DNA from: Pelistega sp.
Lineage (GTDB): Bacteria; Pseudomonadota; Gammaproteobacteria; Burkholderiales; Burkholderiaceae_B
Direction: 5' to 3'
Length of the DNA stretch: 64,000 nucleotides
Assembly (NCBI GenBank): GCA_030538255.1
Contig: JAUNUI010000001.1
Span: forward strand, 62,001-126,000
Positions 56,906-64,000 of this stretch are shown here, one piece after another; position 1 is the first letter of the stretch, and each line of letters begins with the position of its first letter. The notes under the pieces were generated by a model. That model was not told the origin of the DNA, ran no database searches, and was given only the letters and a program-made list of their open reading frames with translations. Position numbers and translations under genes: made by a program.

Positions 56906-58021
56906 ATGGCAAAACGTGATTTTTATGAAGTTTTAGGTGTCGCCAAAAACGCCAGCGATGACGAAATTAAAAAGGCCTACCGTAAGTTGGCCATGAAGTA
57001 TCACCCTGATCGTAATCCTGACAATAAGGAAGCCGAAGATAAGTTTAAAGAGGTGAAAGAAGCCTATGAAATCTTATCGGACGCCTCTAAGCGCCAAGCC
57101 TATGATAATTATGGGCATGCAGGCGTTGATCCGAATCAGGGCATGGGCGGTGCAGGCGCAGGTAACTTCGGTGATATTTTCGGCGATATGTTTGGTGATA
57201 TCTTCGGTGGCGGCGGACGCCGTTCAGGACCGCAAGTCTACCGTGGTGCAGACTTAAAGTACAGCTTAGATATTACTTTAGAGCAAGCGGCTGAAGGCTA
57301 TGAAACCGAGATTCGTATTCCAAGTTGGGAAACTTGCGATACCTGTCATGGTAGCGGTGCCAAGCCCGGTACTGAACCGATTACATGTCGTACATGTAAT
57401 GGCTCAGGTACAGTGACGGCGCAGCAAGGTTTCTTCCGTATGCAACAGACTTGCCATACGTGTCATGGTACCGGTAAGGAAATTAAAGAGCCTTGCAGTC
57501 ATTGCGATGGCGTGGGGCAAATTCGTCGCAACAAAACCTTAGAAGTGAAGATTCCTAAGGGGATTGATGACGGCATGCGTATCCGCTCAGCCGGCAATGG
57601 TGAGCCAGGTGTTAACGGTGGCCCTCCAGGCGATCTGTATGTTGAGATTCGCTTGAAGAAGCACGCTATTTTTGAGCGTGATGGCGATGATCTGCATTGT
57701 GAAGTGCCACTACCATTCTCAACCGCAGCTTTGGGTGGCAAGTTAGAAGTGCCTACCTTAGGTGGTAAGGGTGAGATTAGCATCCCTGAAGGTACGCAAT
57801 CAGGCAAGGTATTCCGCTTGCGTGGCAAGGGTATTAAGGGTGTACGCGCGAGTTACCCTGGTGATTTATACTGCCACGTGTTTATCGAGACACCAGTACG
57901 CCTGAAAGAAGATCAGAAAGAGCTGCTACGTAAGTTTGAAGCCTCACTGGAGAAAGACCAAGCACGTCATTCACCACAAGAGTCTTCGTTTACCGATAAG
58001 CTGAAGAGCTTTTTTAGTTAA
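56906..58021 (+). CDS. dnaJ: Chaperone protein DnaJ (Hsp40)
   Basis: DnaJ delivers clients to DnaK and stimulates its ATPase. The 371-residue protein has the J domain with HPD in [11 protein letters not shown], a Gly/Phe-rich linker (about 70-115), four CxxCxGxG zinc repeats ([32 protein letters not shown]) and the C-terminal substrate domains. It ends the chaperone cluster before a large bidirectional terminator at 58120. Confidence 0.97.
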   Translation: MAKRDFYEVLGVAKNASDDEIKKAYRKLAMKYHPDRNPDNKEAEDKFKEVKEAYEILSDASKRQAYDNYGHAGVDPNQGMGGAGAGNFGDIFGDMFGDIFGGGGRRSGPQVYRGADLKYSLDITLEQAAEGYETEIRIPSWETCDTCHGSGAKPGTEPITCRTCNGSGTVTAQQGFFRMQQTCHTCHGTGKEIKEPCSHCDGVGQIRRNKTLEVKIPKGIDDGMRIRSAGNGEPGVNGGPPGDLYVEIRLKKHAIFERDGDDLHCEVPLPFSTAALGGKLEVPTLGGKGEISIPEGTQSGKVFRLRGKGIKGVRASYPGDLYCHVFIETPVRLKEDQKELLRKFEASLEKDQARHSPQESSFTDKLKSFFS

Positions 58022-58119
58022 GCGTCGTGAGTAAACCACCTGTACAAGGGTGGTGTTGCTCGCGGTGTAATCTAAATTTATCTTAGTGACAAAAAGATTG
58101 CTATAGGTGTTTTATACAT

Positions 58120-58173
58120 TGAAGAGCCCCCAAAATAGTAGATTGTTTAAATCTTACTTTTGGGGGCTCTTCA
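58120..58173. terminator. Bidirectional terminator between dnaJ and the acyl-CoA synthetase gene
   Basis: TGAAGAGCCCCCAAAA pairs perfectly with TTTTGGGGGCTCTTCA, and inner bases extend the stem. It separates convergent genes. Confidence 0.85.
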
Positions 58174-58190
58174 CATATAGCGGTTTTTTT

Positions 58191-58238
58191 AGCATCCGGA
58201 CGTCTTGGCATCAGGACATCTTAGTATCTAAACGGCTT
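58191..58238. repeat. Three-unit 16 bp tandem repeat at the end of the acyl-CoA synthetase gene
   Basis: The units AGCATCCGGACGTCTT, GGCATCAGGACATCTT and AGTATCTAAACGGCTT follow each other without gaps. The last one reaches into the stop codon of the minus-strand gene (58237-58239). Confidence 0.8.
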
Positions 58239-59916
58239 AATTTTTAGCTGCCGCCAACTCCTCAATCATCATTTCACGAATTTTGAATTTCTGTACCTTG
58301 CCACTGGCCGTCATTGGGAACTCTGTGGCAAAGCGGATATAGCGTGGAATTTTCTGGCGAGAAATCTGACCATCGCAGAACTCACGTACTTGCTCCTCAG
58401 TTAAGCTACAATTCTCTCTGAGCAGAATCCAAGCACAAAGCTCCTCGCCATAGCGCTCATCAGGTACGCCAACGACTTGCACATCTAAAATATGTGGGTG
58501 AGTATAGAGGAACTCCTCAACCTCACGTGGGAACAGATTCTCACCACCACGAATCACCAGGTCCTTAATGCGACCGACAATAGAGCAATAACCTTCCTCA
58601 TCCATAACAGCTAAGTCGCCGGTATGCATCCAGCCTGCTTTATCAATGGCCTCAGCGGTCTTCTCAGGATCATTCCAGTAACCTTGCATGACAGAGTAAC
58701 CGCGTGTGCAAAGTTCTCCTGAGGTACCACGCGGCACAATGTGTCCAAACTCATTAATGATTTTGACTTCTAAGTGCGGATGAATGCGTCCAACTGTACT
58801 GACGCGCTTCTCAAGCGGGTCATCAATATGGCTTTGCATGCTCACTGGGGAAGTTTCAGTCATGCCATAACAGATTGTCACCTCATGCATATGCATCTTG
58901 TCGATGACTTGGCGCATTACTTCCATTGGGCAGATACTACCAGCCATCACGCCTGTGCGTAGTGAGCTTAAATCATACTGTTTAAACTCTGGGTGTTCGA
59001 GCATGGCAATAAACATGGTTGGTACGCCATAAGCAGCGGTACACCGCTCTTCTTGGATTGCTTTTAAGTTCTCAACAGGATTAAAAACTTCCGCATGATA
59101 CACCATGGTAGCGCCATGACTCACACATGCAATATTACCAATCACCATACCGAAACAATGAAATAGAGGGACCGCAATGGAGACGGCGTCTTTTTCTGAG
59201 AGCTTAATGGTTTCCCCAATAAAATAGCCATTGTTCAGGATATTGTGGTGTGTCAGCATCGTACCCTTCGGACTTCCTGTTGTGCCCGAGGTAAACTGAA
59301 TATTGATGGGATCATCAAACTGTAAAGTATCCCCTAGGCCTTTTAGCTTCTTTAGTTCTTGTTCAGAAGGTTCTAACAATAAATCACTAAAATTCAACAT
59401 GCCAGCGCTAGGTTCAGGATTGAGCTTAATCACATAGCGTAGGCTCGGTGTGGCGGCTGACTTTAAAGCGCCAATTGTTGACGTTTCTAATTCAGGAACG
59501 AGATTATAAACCATCTCTTCATAGTCACTATCCTTAAAGCTTGAAATAATAACCAAACCACGGCAACCGACCTTATTGATGGAGTACTCTAATTCAGTAT
59601 GGCGATAGGAGGGGTTCATATTCACGAGAATAATGCCCGCTTTAGCGCTTGCATATTGAATAATCGTCCATTCAGCACAGTTGGTTGCCCAGATACCTAG
59701 GCGGTCACCTGGTGCAAAGCCTAGGCGCATGAGGCTACAAGCAACACGATTAACACGATCTTTAAGCTCGGCATAGGTGTAACGTAGATTTTGATGACGC
59801 GAGACGAGCGCGAGTTGATCACTAAATCGTTCGCAGGCTTGATCAAAATTCTGTCCAAGAGTTTGTCCCAGTAGGGGAACATCTGTAGCACCATTGACAT
59901 AGCTTAGTAAGTTCAT
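58237..59916 (-). CDS. Acyl-CoA synthetase (AMP-forming), fatty-acyl-CoA ligase type
   Basis: A 559-residue member of the adenylate-forming family that activates a carboxylic acid with ATP and CoA. Motifs are the P-loop [26 protein letters not shown], the hinge [20 protein letters not shown] and the C-terminal catalytic Lys in [15 protein letters not shown]. Sequence such as [16 protein letters not shown] and [20 protein letters not shown] is close to the medium/long-chain AcsF2-like branch. The chain length of the substrate cannot be deduced. It is monocistronic. Confidence 0.9.
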   Translation of the reverse strand: MNLLSYVNGATDVPLLGQTLGQNFDQACERFSDQLALVSRHQNLRYTYAELKDRVNRVACSLMRLGFAPGDRLGIWATNCAEWTIIQYASAKAGIILVNMNPSYRHTELEYSINKVGCRGLVIISSFKDSDYEEMVYNLVPELETSTIGALKSAATPSLRYVIKLNPEPSAGMLNFSDLLLEPSEQELKKLKGLGDTLQFDDPINIQFTSGTTGSPKGTMLTHHNILNNGYFIGETIKLSEKDAVSIAVPLFHCFGMVIGNIACVSHGATMVYHAEVFNPVENLKAIQEERCTAAYGVPTMFIAMLEHPEFKQYDLSSLRTGVMAGSICPMEVMRQVIDKMHMHEVTICYGMTETSPVSMQSHIDDPLEKRVSTVGRIHPHLEVKIINEFGHIVPRGTSGELCTRGYSVMQGYWNDPEKTAEAIDKAGWMHTGDLAVMDEEGYCSIVGRIKDLVIRGGENLFPREVEEFLYTHPHILDVQVVGVPDERYGEELCAWILLRENCSLTEEQVREFCDGQISRQKIPRYIRFATEFPMTASGKVQKFKIREMMIEELAAAKN

Positions 59917-60199
59917 TGTGTCTCCTCATTGTTGTTTAGCTATTTATTGAAAAGTAGTCTAATCATTAGAAAGCTTAGGCTGAAACTCCCTTTGTGGTCT
60001 TGTTTTAAATCAATCCAGTCCTAAGCTGCCCATACGATAAACGATTTTTTGTCGTAAGACTGTATCTCAGATGACTTTATCGACGTTTTATCGTGGTTTA
60101 ACGCTGATTTTGTGGTTTATGTTGGGCTTAATGTGTTTAAAGCGGTCGAGTTAGGTCGGCAAGTGTTTACTGTCTCTTCCATAAACCCTTTAAGAGAGT

Positions 60200-60622
60200 T
60201 TAGTCCTCAATTAAGCGCTTACCTAGGACCAGAACATCCGACACTTCATAGCCTTGCGCCTCATAAAAAGCCACAACCTTATCATTATTGCGTCTGACTA
60301 AAAGTTGTATCTTAGGGCAACCACGCTCAATTAAGAGTTGCTCGGCTTGCGCCATTAGGGCATGAGCAATCCCTTGCTTTTGCTGCTCTGGGTGAACAGC
60401 CAAATAATATACCCAGCCACGATGACCTTCATAACCCACCATGGCAGAGCCAACAACGAGGTCATCTTTACAGGCGACAAGAAATAAGTCTGCCTGCGTC
60501 GTTAGTTTGCACTGAATGTCCAAGTAAGGATTGTTCCAAGGGCGTACTAAATCACAGAGAGTCCATAACTCAACGACGGCTTCGGTGTCAGCTAGGGCGA
60601 AAGGGCGAATTGTAAAAGTCAT
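60200..60622 (-). CDS. ypeA: GNAT family acetyltransferase YpeA
   Basis: A 140-residue GNAT acetyltransferase that aligns along its length with E. coli YpeA: VVELWTLCDLVRPWNNPYLDI, LFLVACKDDLVVGSAMVGYEGHRGWVYYLAVHP, the acetyl-CoA loop QKQGIAHAL, and RGCPKIQLLVRRNNDKVVAFYEAQGYE. The final VLVLGKRLIED is identical in style to the E. coli end. Its substrate is not known. It stands alone between the acyl-CoA synthetase and an MFS gene. Confidence 0.9.
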   Translation of the reverse strand: MTFTIRPFALADTEAVVELWTLCDLVRPWNNPYLDIQCKLTTQADLFLVACKDDLVVGSAMVGYEGHRGWVYYLAVHPEQQKQGIAHALMAQAEQLLIERGCPKIQLLVRRNNDKVVAFYEAQGYEVSDVLVLGKRLIED

Positions 60623-60693
60623 TGTGTTCTTTAATCGAAAGGATGGCTTGATTTTATTGTTGAGCTTTAAATTGAAGGGGTGTCCTAAAATTT

Positions 60694-60800
60694 ATCGCTG
60701 CTCTTAAGTATAAGAATAACTTGAAAAAAGTCATCGCTGATCTTTTAAGCATAAGGGCGGTTTGAAAAAAGTCATCGTTGATCCTTTAAGCAAAAGATTA
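60694..60800. repeat. About 40 bp tandem repeat, three units, upstream of the MFS gene
   Basis: Units start at 60694, 60733 and 60774 with ATCGCTG/ATCGTTG, continue with TTTTAAGCATAAG-like sequence and the first two end in TTGAAAAAAGTC. The third is cut short. It occupies the ypeA-MFS gap of 323 bp, which holds no gene. Confidence 0.8.
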
Positions 60801-60833
60801 AACATCGGAATCACGTATTATTCAGGACGTAGA

Positions 60834-60851
60834 TGACAGAAAAATGACATA
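60834..60851. promoter_or_regulatory. Candidate PHO box upstream of the MFS gene
   Basis: TGACAGA and TGACATA start exactly 11 bp apart (TGACAGAAAAATGACATA); read on the other strand it is ATGTCAT-N4-CTGTCAT, an excellent match to the PhoB consensus. A TATAAT hexamer follows at 60887-60892. Orientation equals that of the pstS site. Confidence 0.55.
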
Positions 60852-60945
60852 AGCATATTTAAGTAAAAACTATTCGCTTTGCACTATATAATTATCAGCA
60901 ATATGCATATAAGCATTAATAATAGAAAGAGAGTGGGTAGAGGAT

Positions 60946-62181
60946 ATGGCAAGTCAGGCAAATCAGGCAAGTCAGGCAAATCAAGATCAAACTAGCTGGC
61001 ATAATGCGCGGCTCTTAACGGTAGCGCAAGCGATTAGTGGGGCGAATCCCGCGATTATTATTACGACGGGTGGTTTAGTTGGACATGCTCTGGCGAATGA
61101 CCCAAGCTTAGCCACGGTGCCTGTCAGTACCTATCAGCTAGGTATTGCTTTGGGCACCATCCCGGCGGCGATGGTAATGAGTCGCTTTGGTCGTCGCAAT
61201 AGTTATTTGCTGAGCGCCTTAATCGCGATTCTGTCGGGCTTAGTTTGTGCCTTAGCTATTTATTTGTCGTCCTTTTTACTGTTTTGCTTTGGGACCTTGA
61301 TGGCAGGTAGTTATGCCTCGTATGTGCAGAGTTTCCGTTTTGCGGCGACCGATGGTGCACGCGCAGATATTCGTCCTCGCTTAATTTCATGGGTGATGGT
61401 GGGGGGCTTATTTGCGGCTTTTATCGGCCCTCAGGTGGTCTTATCAACAGCGGATATGATGACAGAGTATCCGAACTTGGCAACTTACTTAGGTCTAGCC
61501 GCACTAGGTGCTTGCGTGATTCCAATCCTGTATTTTTTACGTACGCCTACGATAGATAGTAGCGCCTCAAGTCATGCGGGCACAGCAAACGAGGTACGTA
61601 GTCTACTGGAGATTGCCAGCTCACCTCAGTTTATTATTGCGGTAATGGCAGGGGTTGTGTCCTATAGTTTAATGAGTTTTATTATGACGGCCGCTCCCTT
61701 AGCCATGATGCACCATGGTCACGACAAAGCTGATGCTGCCCTAGGCATACGCTGGCACATCTTAGCCATGTATACCCCGAGCTTTTTTACAGGAGCTTTA
61801 ATTACGCGCTTTGGTAGTCGTACCATTACCGCACTGGGCTTATTAATCCTAGCAGCCTCAGGTTTTATTGCCCAGATGGGTATGGACATTAGCCATTTTT
61901 GGATATCATTAATTTTGCTAGGTATTGGTTGGAACTTCGGCTTTATTGGAGCGACAGCGATGGTGACAGACTGTTATCGACCCGCTGAACGTACCAAGGT
62001 GCAGACCATGAATGATTTTCTGGTTTTTGCCAGTGTCGCTATGTCGTCATTTTCATCAGGTAAGGTCTTAGCTGACTCAGGTTGGCATGCTGTTAATGCG
62101 CTTATTTATCCAGCGGTTGCGGTGGTACTTGCCTTATTATTGGTGTATTCTCGGATTGGACGTAAGGTCAAGCATTCTTGA
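60946..62181 (+). CDS. Major facilitator superfamily transporter
   Basis: A 411-residue MFS permease with 11-12 hydrophobic segments and the motif A-type loop MSRFGRRNS between helices 2 and 3 (AMVMSRFGRRNSYLL), with a related loop ALITRFGSRTITALG in the second half. The N-terminus has an in-frame repeat ASQANQASQANQ from an 18 bp tandem duplication at 60949-60984. The substrate is not recognisable; a candidate PHO box upstream hints at a link with phosphate starvation. The next gene starts about 57 bp downstream. Confidence 0.85.
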   Translation: MASQANQASQANQDQTSWHNARLLTVAQAISGANPAIIITTGGLVGHALANDPSLATVPVSTYQLGIALGTIPAAMVMSRFGRRNSYLLSALIAILSGLVCALAIYLSSFLLFCFGTLMAGSYASYVQSFRFAATDGARADIRPRLISWVMVGGLFAAFIGPQVVLSTADMMTEYPNLATYLGLAALGACVIPILYFLRTPTIDSSASSHAGTANEVRSLLEIASSPQFIIAVMAGVVSYSLMSFIMTAAPLAMMHHGHDKADAALGIRWHILAMYTPSFFTGALITRFGSRTITALGLLILAASGFIAQMGMDISHFWISLILLGIGWNFGFIGATAMVTDCYRPAERTKVQTMNDFLVFASVAMSSFSSGKVLADSGWHAVNALIYPAVAVVLALLLVYSRIGRKVKHS

Positions 62182-62238
62182 TTGTGCCTAGGTGTGTTAC
62201 ATCACGACGATGGCGATGGTAGTAAGGAGAGAAGAAAA

Positions 62239-64000
62239 ATGGGGTGTGTAGATTTAGAGAAAGTGCTTGGTCACTATTTGCAGGCACAATTTCCACATGA
62301 GAAGTTAAAGATCGTGCATACCCATATCTCTACCGTCTTTCTGATAGCCGATAAAGCTTATAAGTTAAAAAAAACCCTTAAATTGCCTTTCTTGGACTTC
62401 TCGACCCTGGAACAGCGTAAGCACTTCAGTGAAGAGGAGTTGCGCTTAAATCAGCGCCAATGCCCTGAACTTTATCTCGCTTTGCATACGGTCTGTGGAT
62501 CGATTGACTCAGACGTAACACTTCATTCGCTTAATCAGGTGCCCGAAGGTGAACCGCTGTATGGTGCTATTGAATCGGGCATAACGCTAGATTCAGCGAC
62601 TCTGCCGGTGATCGATTATTTATTAGAAATGCAGCGCTTTGATAGTTGCGATGAATTTGCGCAGATGGCGCAAGAGGGTACGTTGAACTCAGAGCATATG
62701 CAGAAACTAGCAATTCATATGGCTGAATTTCATTCAAGCTTAAAACCAGTTTTTGCTAAGGACTCGGCTAAACGTACTGCCGATTGGGCGCGTGAGAGCT
62801 TTGATGAGATTGCTGCCATCCCGCTATTTCAATCTTTGCCAAAAGCGCGAGCTGAAGAACTTAAGCGCTGGCGAGAAGTTTTACTACAACGCTTTCAAGC
62901 CCTTGAGAAACTGCGTAATCAACGCATGGAGCAAGGTTTTGTGCGCGAGTGTCATGGTGATTTGCATCTTGGGAATATTGTGATGTGGCAGGGGCAAGCG
63001 TTCGGTTTTGATGCGCTTGAGTTTGATGTAAATTTGCGCACGATTGATGTGATTCAAGATGTGGCATTTGTCTTTATGGATTTATATGCCTATGACTTAG
63101 GCCCATTAGCTTGGGAGTTTATTAATAGCTATTTAGAGCTAAGCGGTGATTACCGGGCTATGCCTTTATTGCTGATGTATGCTGCTTACAAGGCCCTCGT
63201 ACGAGCTAAGGTAGCTTTACTGGCACAAGACCTTAATAAGTTTGAGTGCTATTGGCAGGTGCTCGGTGAATTATTGCAACATACAAGTTTTACTCAGCTA
63301 TCCCCTGTATTAATGCCGCGCAAAGTTAGCGAAGAATTCACAGAGGCAGTGCCACAAACACAATCAAAAGCATTAGAGAAGCGTATAGGTGAAAAACGGC
63401 TAACTGAGCTAGCGCTGCCATCCATGTCCATAGCAGCAAACAGACATATAGATCTGTGTTCAGAGCATAAGCTTGCGAACTCATCACGACAAGCAGAGTC
63501 AGTACAACAGTTGTTAATAGAATGCGATACAGCTAAACCCGGGATTAAATTTCTCATGATGATGGGTGTAAGCGGTTCAGGTAAATCAGTGGCAGCTAGC
63601 TTATTAGCCGCACACATCGGTGCTTTACGATTGCGCTCAGATGCTGAGCGTAAGCGCTTATTGCGTGAGGGTCAATTAATCGATGAGCAAGGCCAAGCCT
63701 TAGCGCTATATTCTAAACAAGCATCGACCTTAACCAATCAGCGCTTAGACTCCTTAACTGTCTACTTAATGAAGCATGGCTTTAATGTAGTCTTGGATAC
63801 GGTGGCGCCATTTCAGGGGCGTCGTGAGTTTCTTCGTGACCTTGCCTTAGAACATCATGCGGCATTCTATGTTATCCGTGTCGTAGCACCTGTTGCCAGC
63901 TTAATTCAACGCCTTGAACAACGTACTCAGGAAGGCAAAGACCTCTCTGATGCGACCAAAGAAGTGATGCTTGAACAGCAAACCATCATGCAGGACTTAC
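62239..64000 (+). CDS. APH-like/P-loop kinase fusion protein, 3' end outside window
   Basis: The frame is open from ATG 62239 (AAGGAGA 8 bp before it) to the window end: 587 codons with no stop, so the gene continues beyond. The N-terminal part resembles aminoglycoside-phosphotransferase-like kinases (VHTHIS, AYKLKKTLKLPFLDF, and catalytic CHGDLHLGN at 238-246 with GFDALEFD after it). After a low-complexity linker (about residues 355-430) comes a P-loop ATPase domain with Walker A GVSGSGKS at 443-450 and LRLRSDAERKRLL, similar to zeta-toxin/gluconate-kinase-type small-molecule kinases. The same fusion is known as a two-domain family of unknown substrate (COG2187 plus COG0645). Confidence 0.85.
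   Translation, partial: MGCVDLEKVLGHYLQAQFPHEKLKIVHTHISTVFLIADKAYKLKKTLKLPFLDFSTLEQRKHFSEEELRLNQRQCPELYLALHTVCGSIDSDVTLHSLNQVPEGEPLYGAIESGITLDSATLPVIDYLLEMQRFDSCDEFAQMAQEGTLNSEHMQKLAIHMAEFHSSLKPVFAKDSAKRTADWARESFDEIAAIPLFQSLPKARAEELKRWREVLLQRFQALEKLRNQRMEQGFVRECHGDLHLGNIVMWQGQAFGFDALEFDVNLRTIDVIQDVAFVFMDLYAYDLGPLAWEFINSYLELSGDYRAMPLLLMYAAYKALVRAKVALLAQDLNKFECYWQVLGELLQHTSFTQLSPVLMPRKVSEEFTEAVPQTQSKALEKRIGEKRLTELALPSMSIAANRHIDLCSEHKLANSSRQAESVQQLLIECDTAKPGIKFLMMMGVSGSGKSVAASLLAAHIGALRLRSDAERKRLLREGQLIDEQGQALALYSKQASTLTNQRLDSLTVYLMKHGFNVVLDTVAPFQGRREFLRDLALEHHAAFYVIRVVAPVASLIQRLEQRTQEGKDLSDATKEVMLEQQTIMQDL

Noticed and set aside
62753..62983. 76-codon plus-strand frame
   Set aside because: It is out of frame within the APH-like/P-loop kinase gene, which has clear motifs on both sides.

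Overview
The window looks like a chromosomal segment of a low-to-moderate-GC betaproteobacterium, most likely of the family Alcaligenaceae (Burkholderiales). This is inferred from protein sequence and gene order: carA-carB and greA, yhbY/rlmE-ftsH-folP-glmM, ppx/ppk, pst, bamE/fur, recN-nadK/hrcA-hemH and grpE-thioredoxin-dnaK-dnaJ are arranged much as in Bordetella relatives, while coding sequence is AT-richer than Bordetella. I cannot fix the genus (Oligella- or Pelistega-like organisms fit).

Layout. 1-2.4 kb: end of dnaX, ybaB, recR. 2.6-5.1 kb: tal (minus) and an unrecognised exported protein. 5.2-9.6 kb: carA-carB. 10-11.4 kb: a bacterioferritin that lacks the haem ligand and a short-chain dehydrogenase with an odd insertion. 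11.6-16.1 kb: histidine phosphatase, uracil permease, greA, yhbY, rlmE. 16.3-21.3 kb: ftsH-folP-glmM and an OlsB-like acyltransferase. 21.5-29.7 kb: polyphosphate and phosphate block (ppx and ppk divergent, then pstSCAB) with candidate PHO boxes. 31-37.6 kb: an accessory catabolic cluster (zinc alcohol dehydrogenase, TRAP transporter, GabD-like aldehyde dehydrogenase, IclR regulator) with more AT-rich, AGA-using coding than its surroundings. 37.6-43.2 kb: nitroreductase, PaiB-like protein and a two-gene unit pairing a PhoU/DUF47-like protein with a pyruvate-phosphate-dikinase-like protein that lacks its PEP/pyruvate domain. 43.2-43.6 kb: tRNA-Gly and tRNA-Cys (minus). 43.9-52.7 kb: murB, a YqaE/PMP3 peptide, dapB, bamE, fur, recN, nadK, hrcA, hemH. 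52.7-58 kb: a gamma-carbonic-anhydrase-like protein and the grpE-trx-dnaK-dnaJ chaperone cluster with sigma-32-like promoters. 58.2-64 kb: acyl-CoA synthetase, YpeA acetyltransferase, an MFS transporter with a candidate PHO box, and the first 587 codons of an APH-like/P-loop kinase fusion that runs off the window end.

The most interesting item is the 39.5-43.2 kb pair: a minimal ATP-grasp plus phosphohistidine-domain dikinase translationally coupled to a 670-residue protein whose C-terminal part resembles PhoU. It may be a phosphoryl-transfer module whose acceptor is unknown. A second theme is that many intergenic gaps carry short degenerate tandem arrays, unrelated in sequence from gap to gap, with periods of 16 to 66 bp. 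No insertion sequence, prophage, CRISPR array, rRNA or replication origin was seen.
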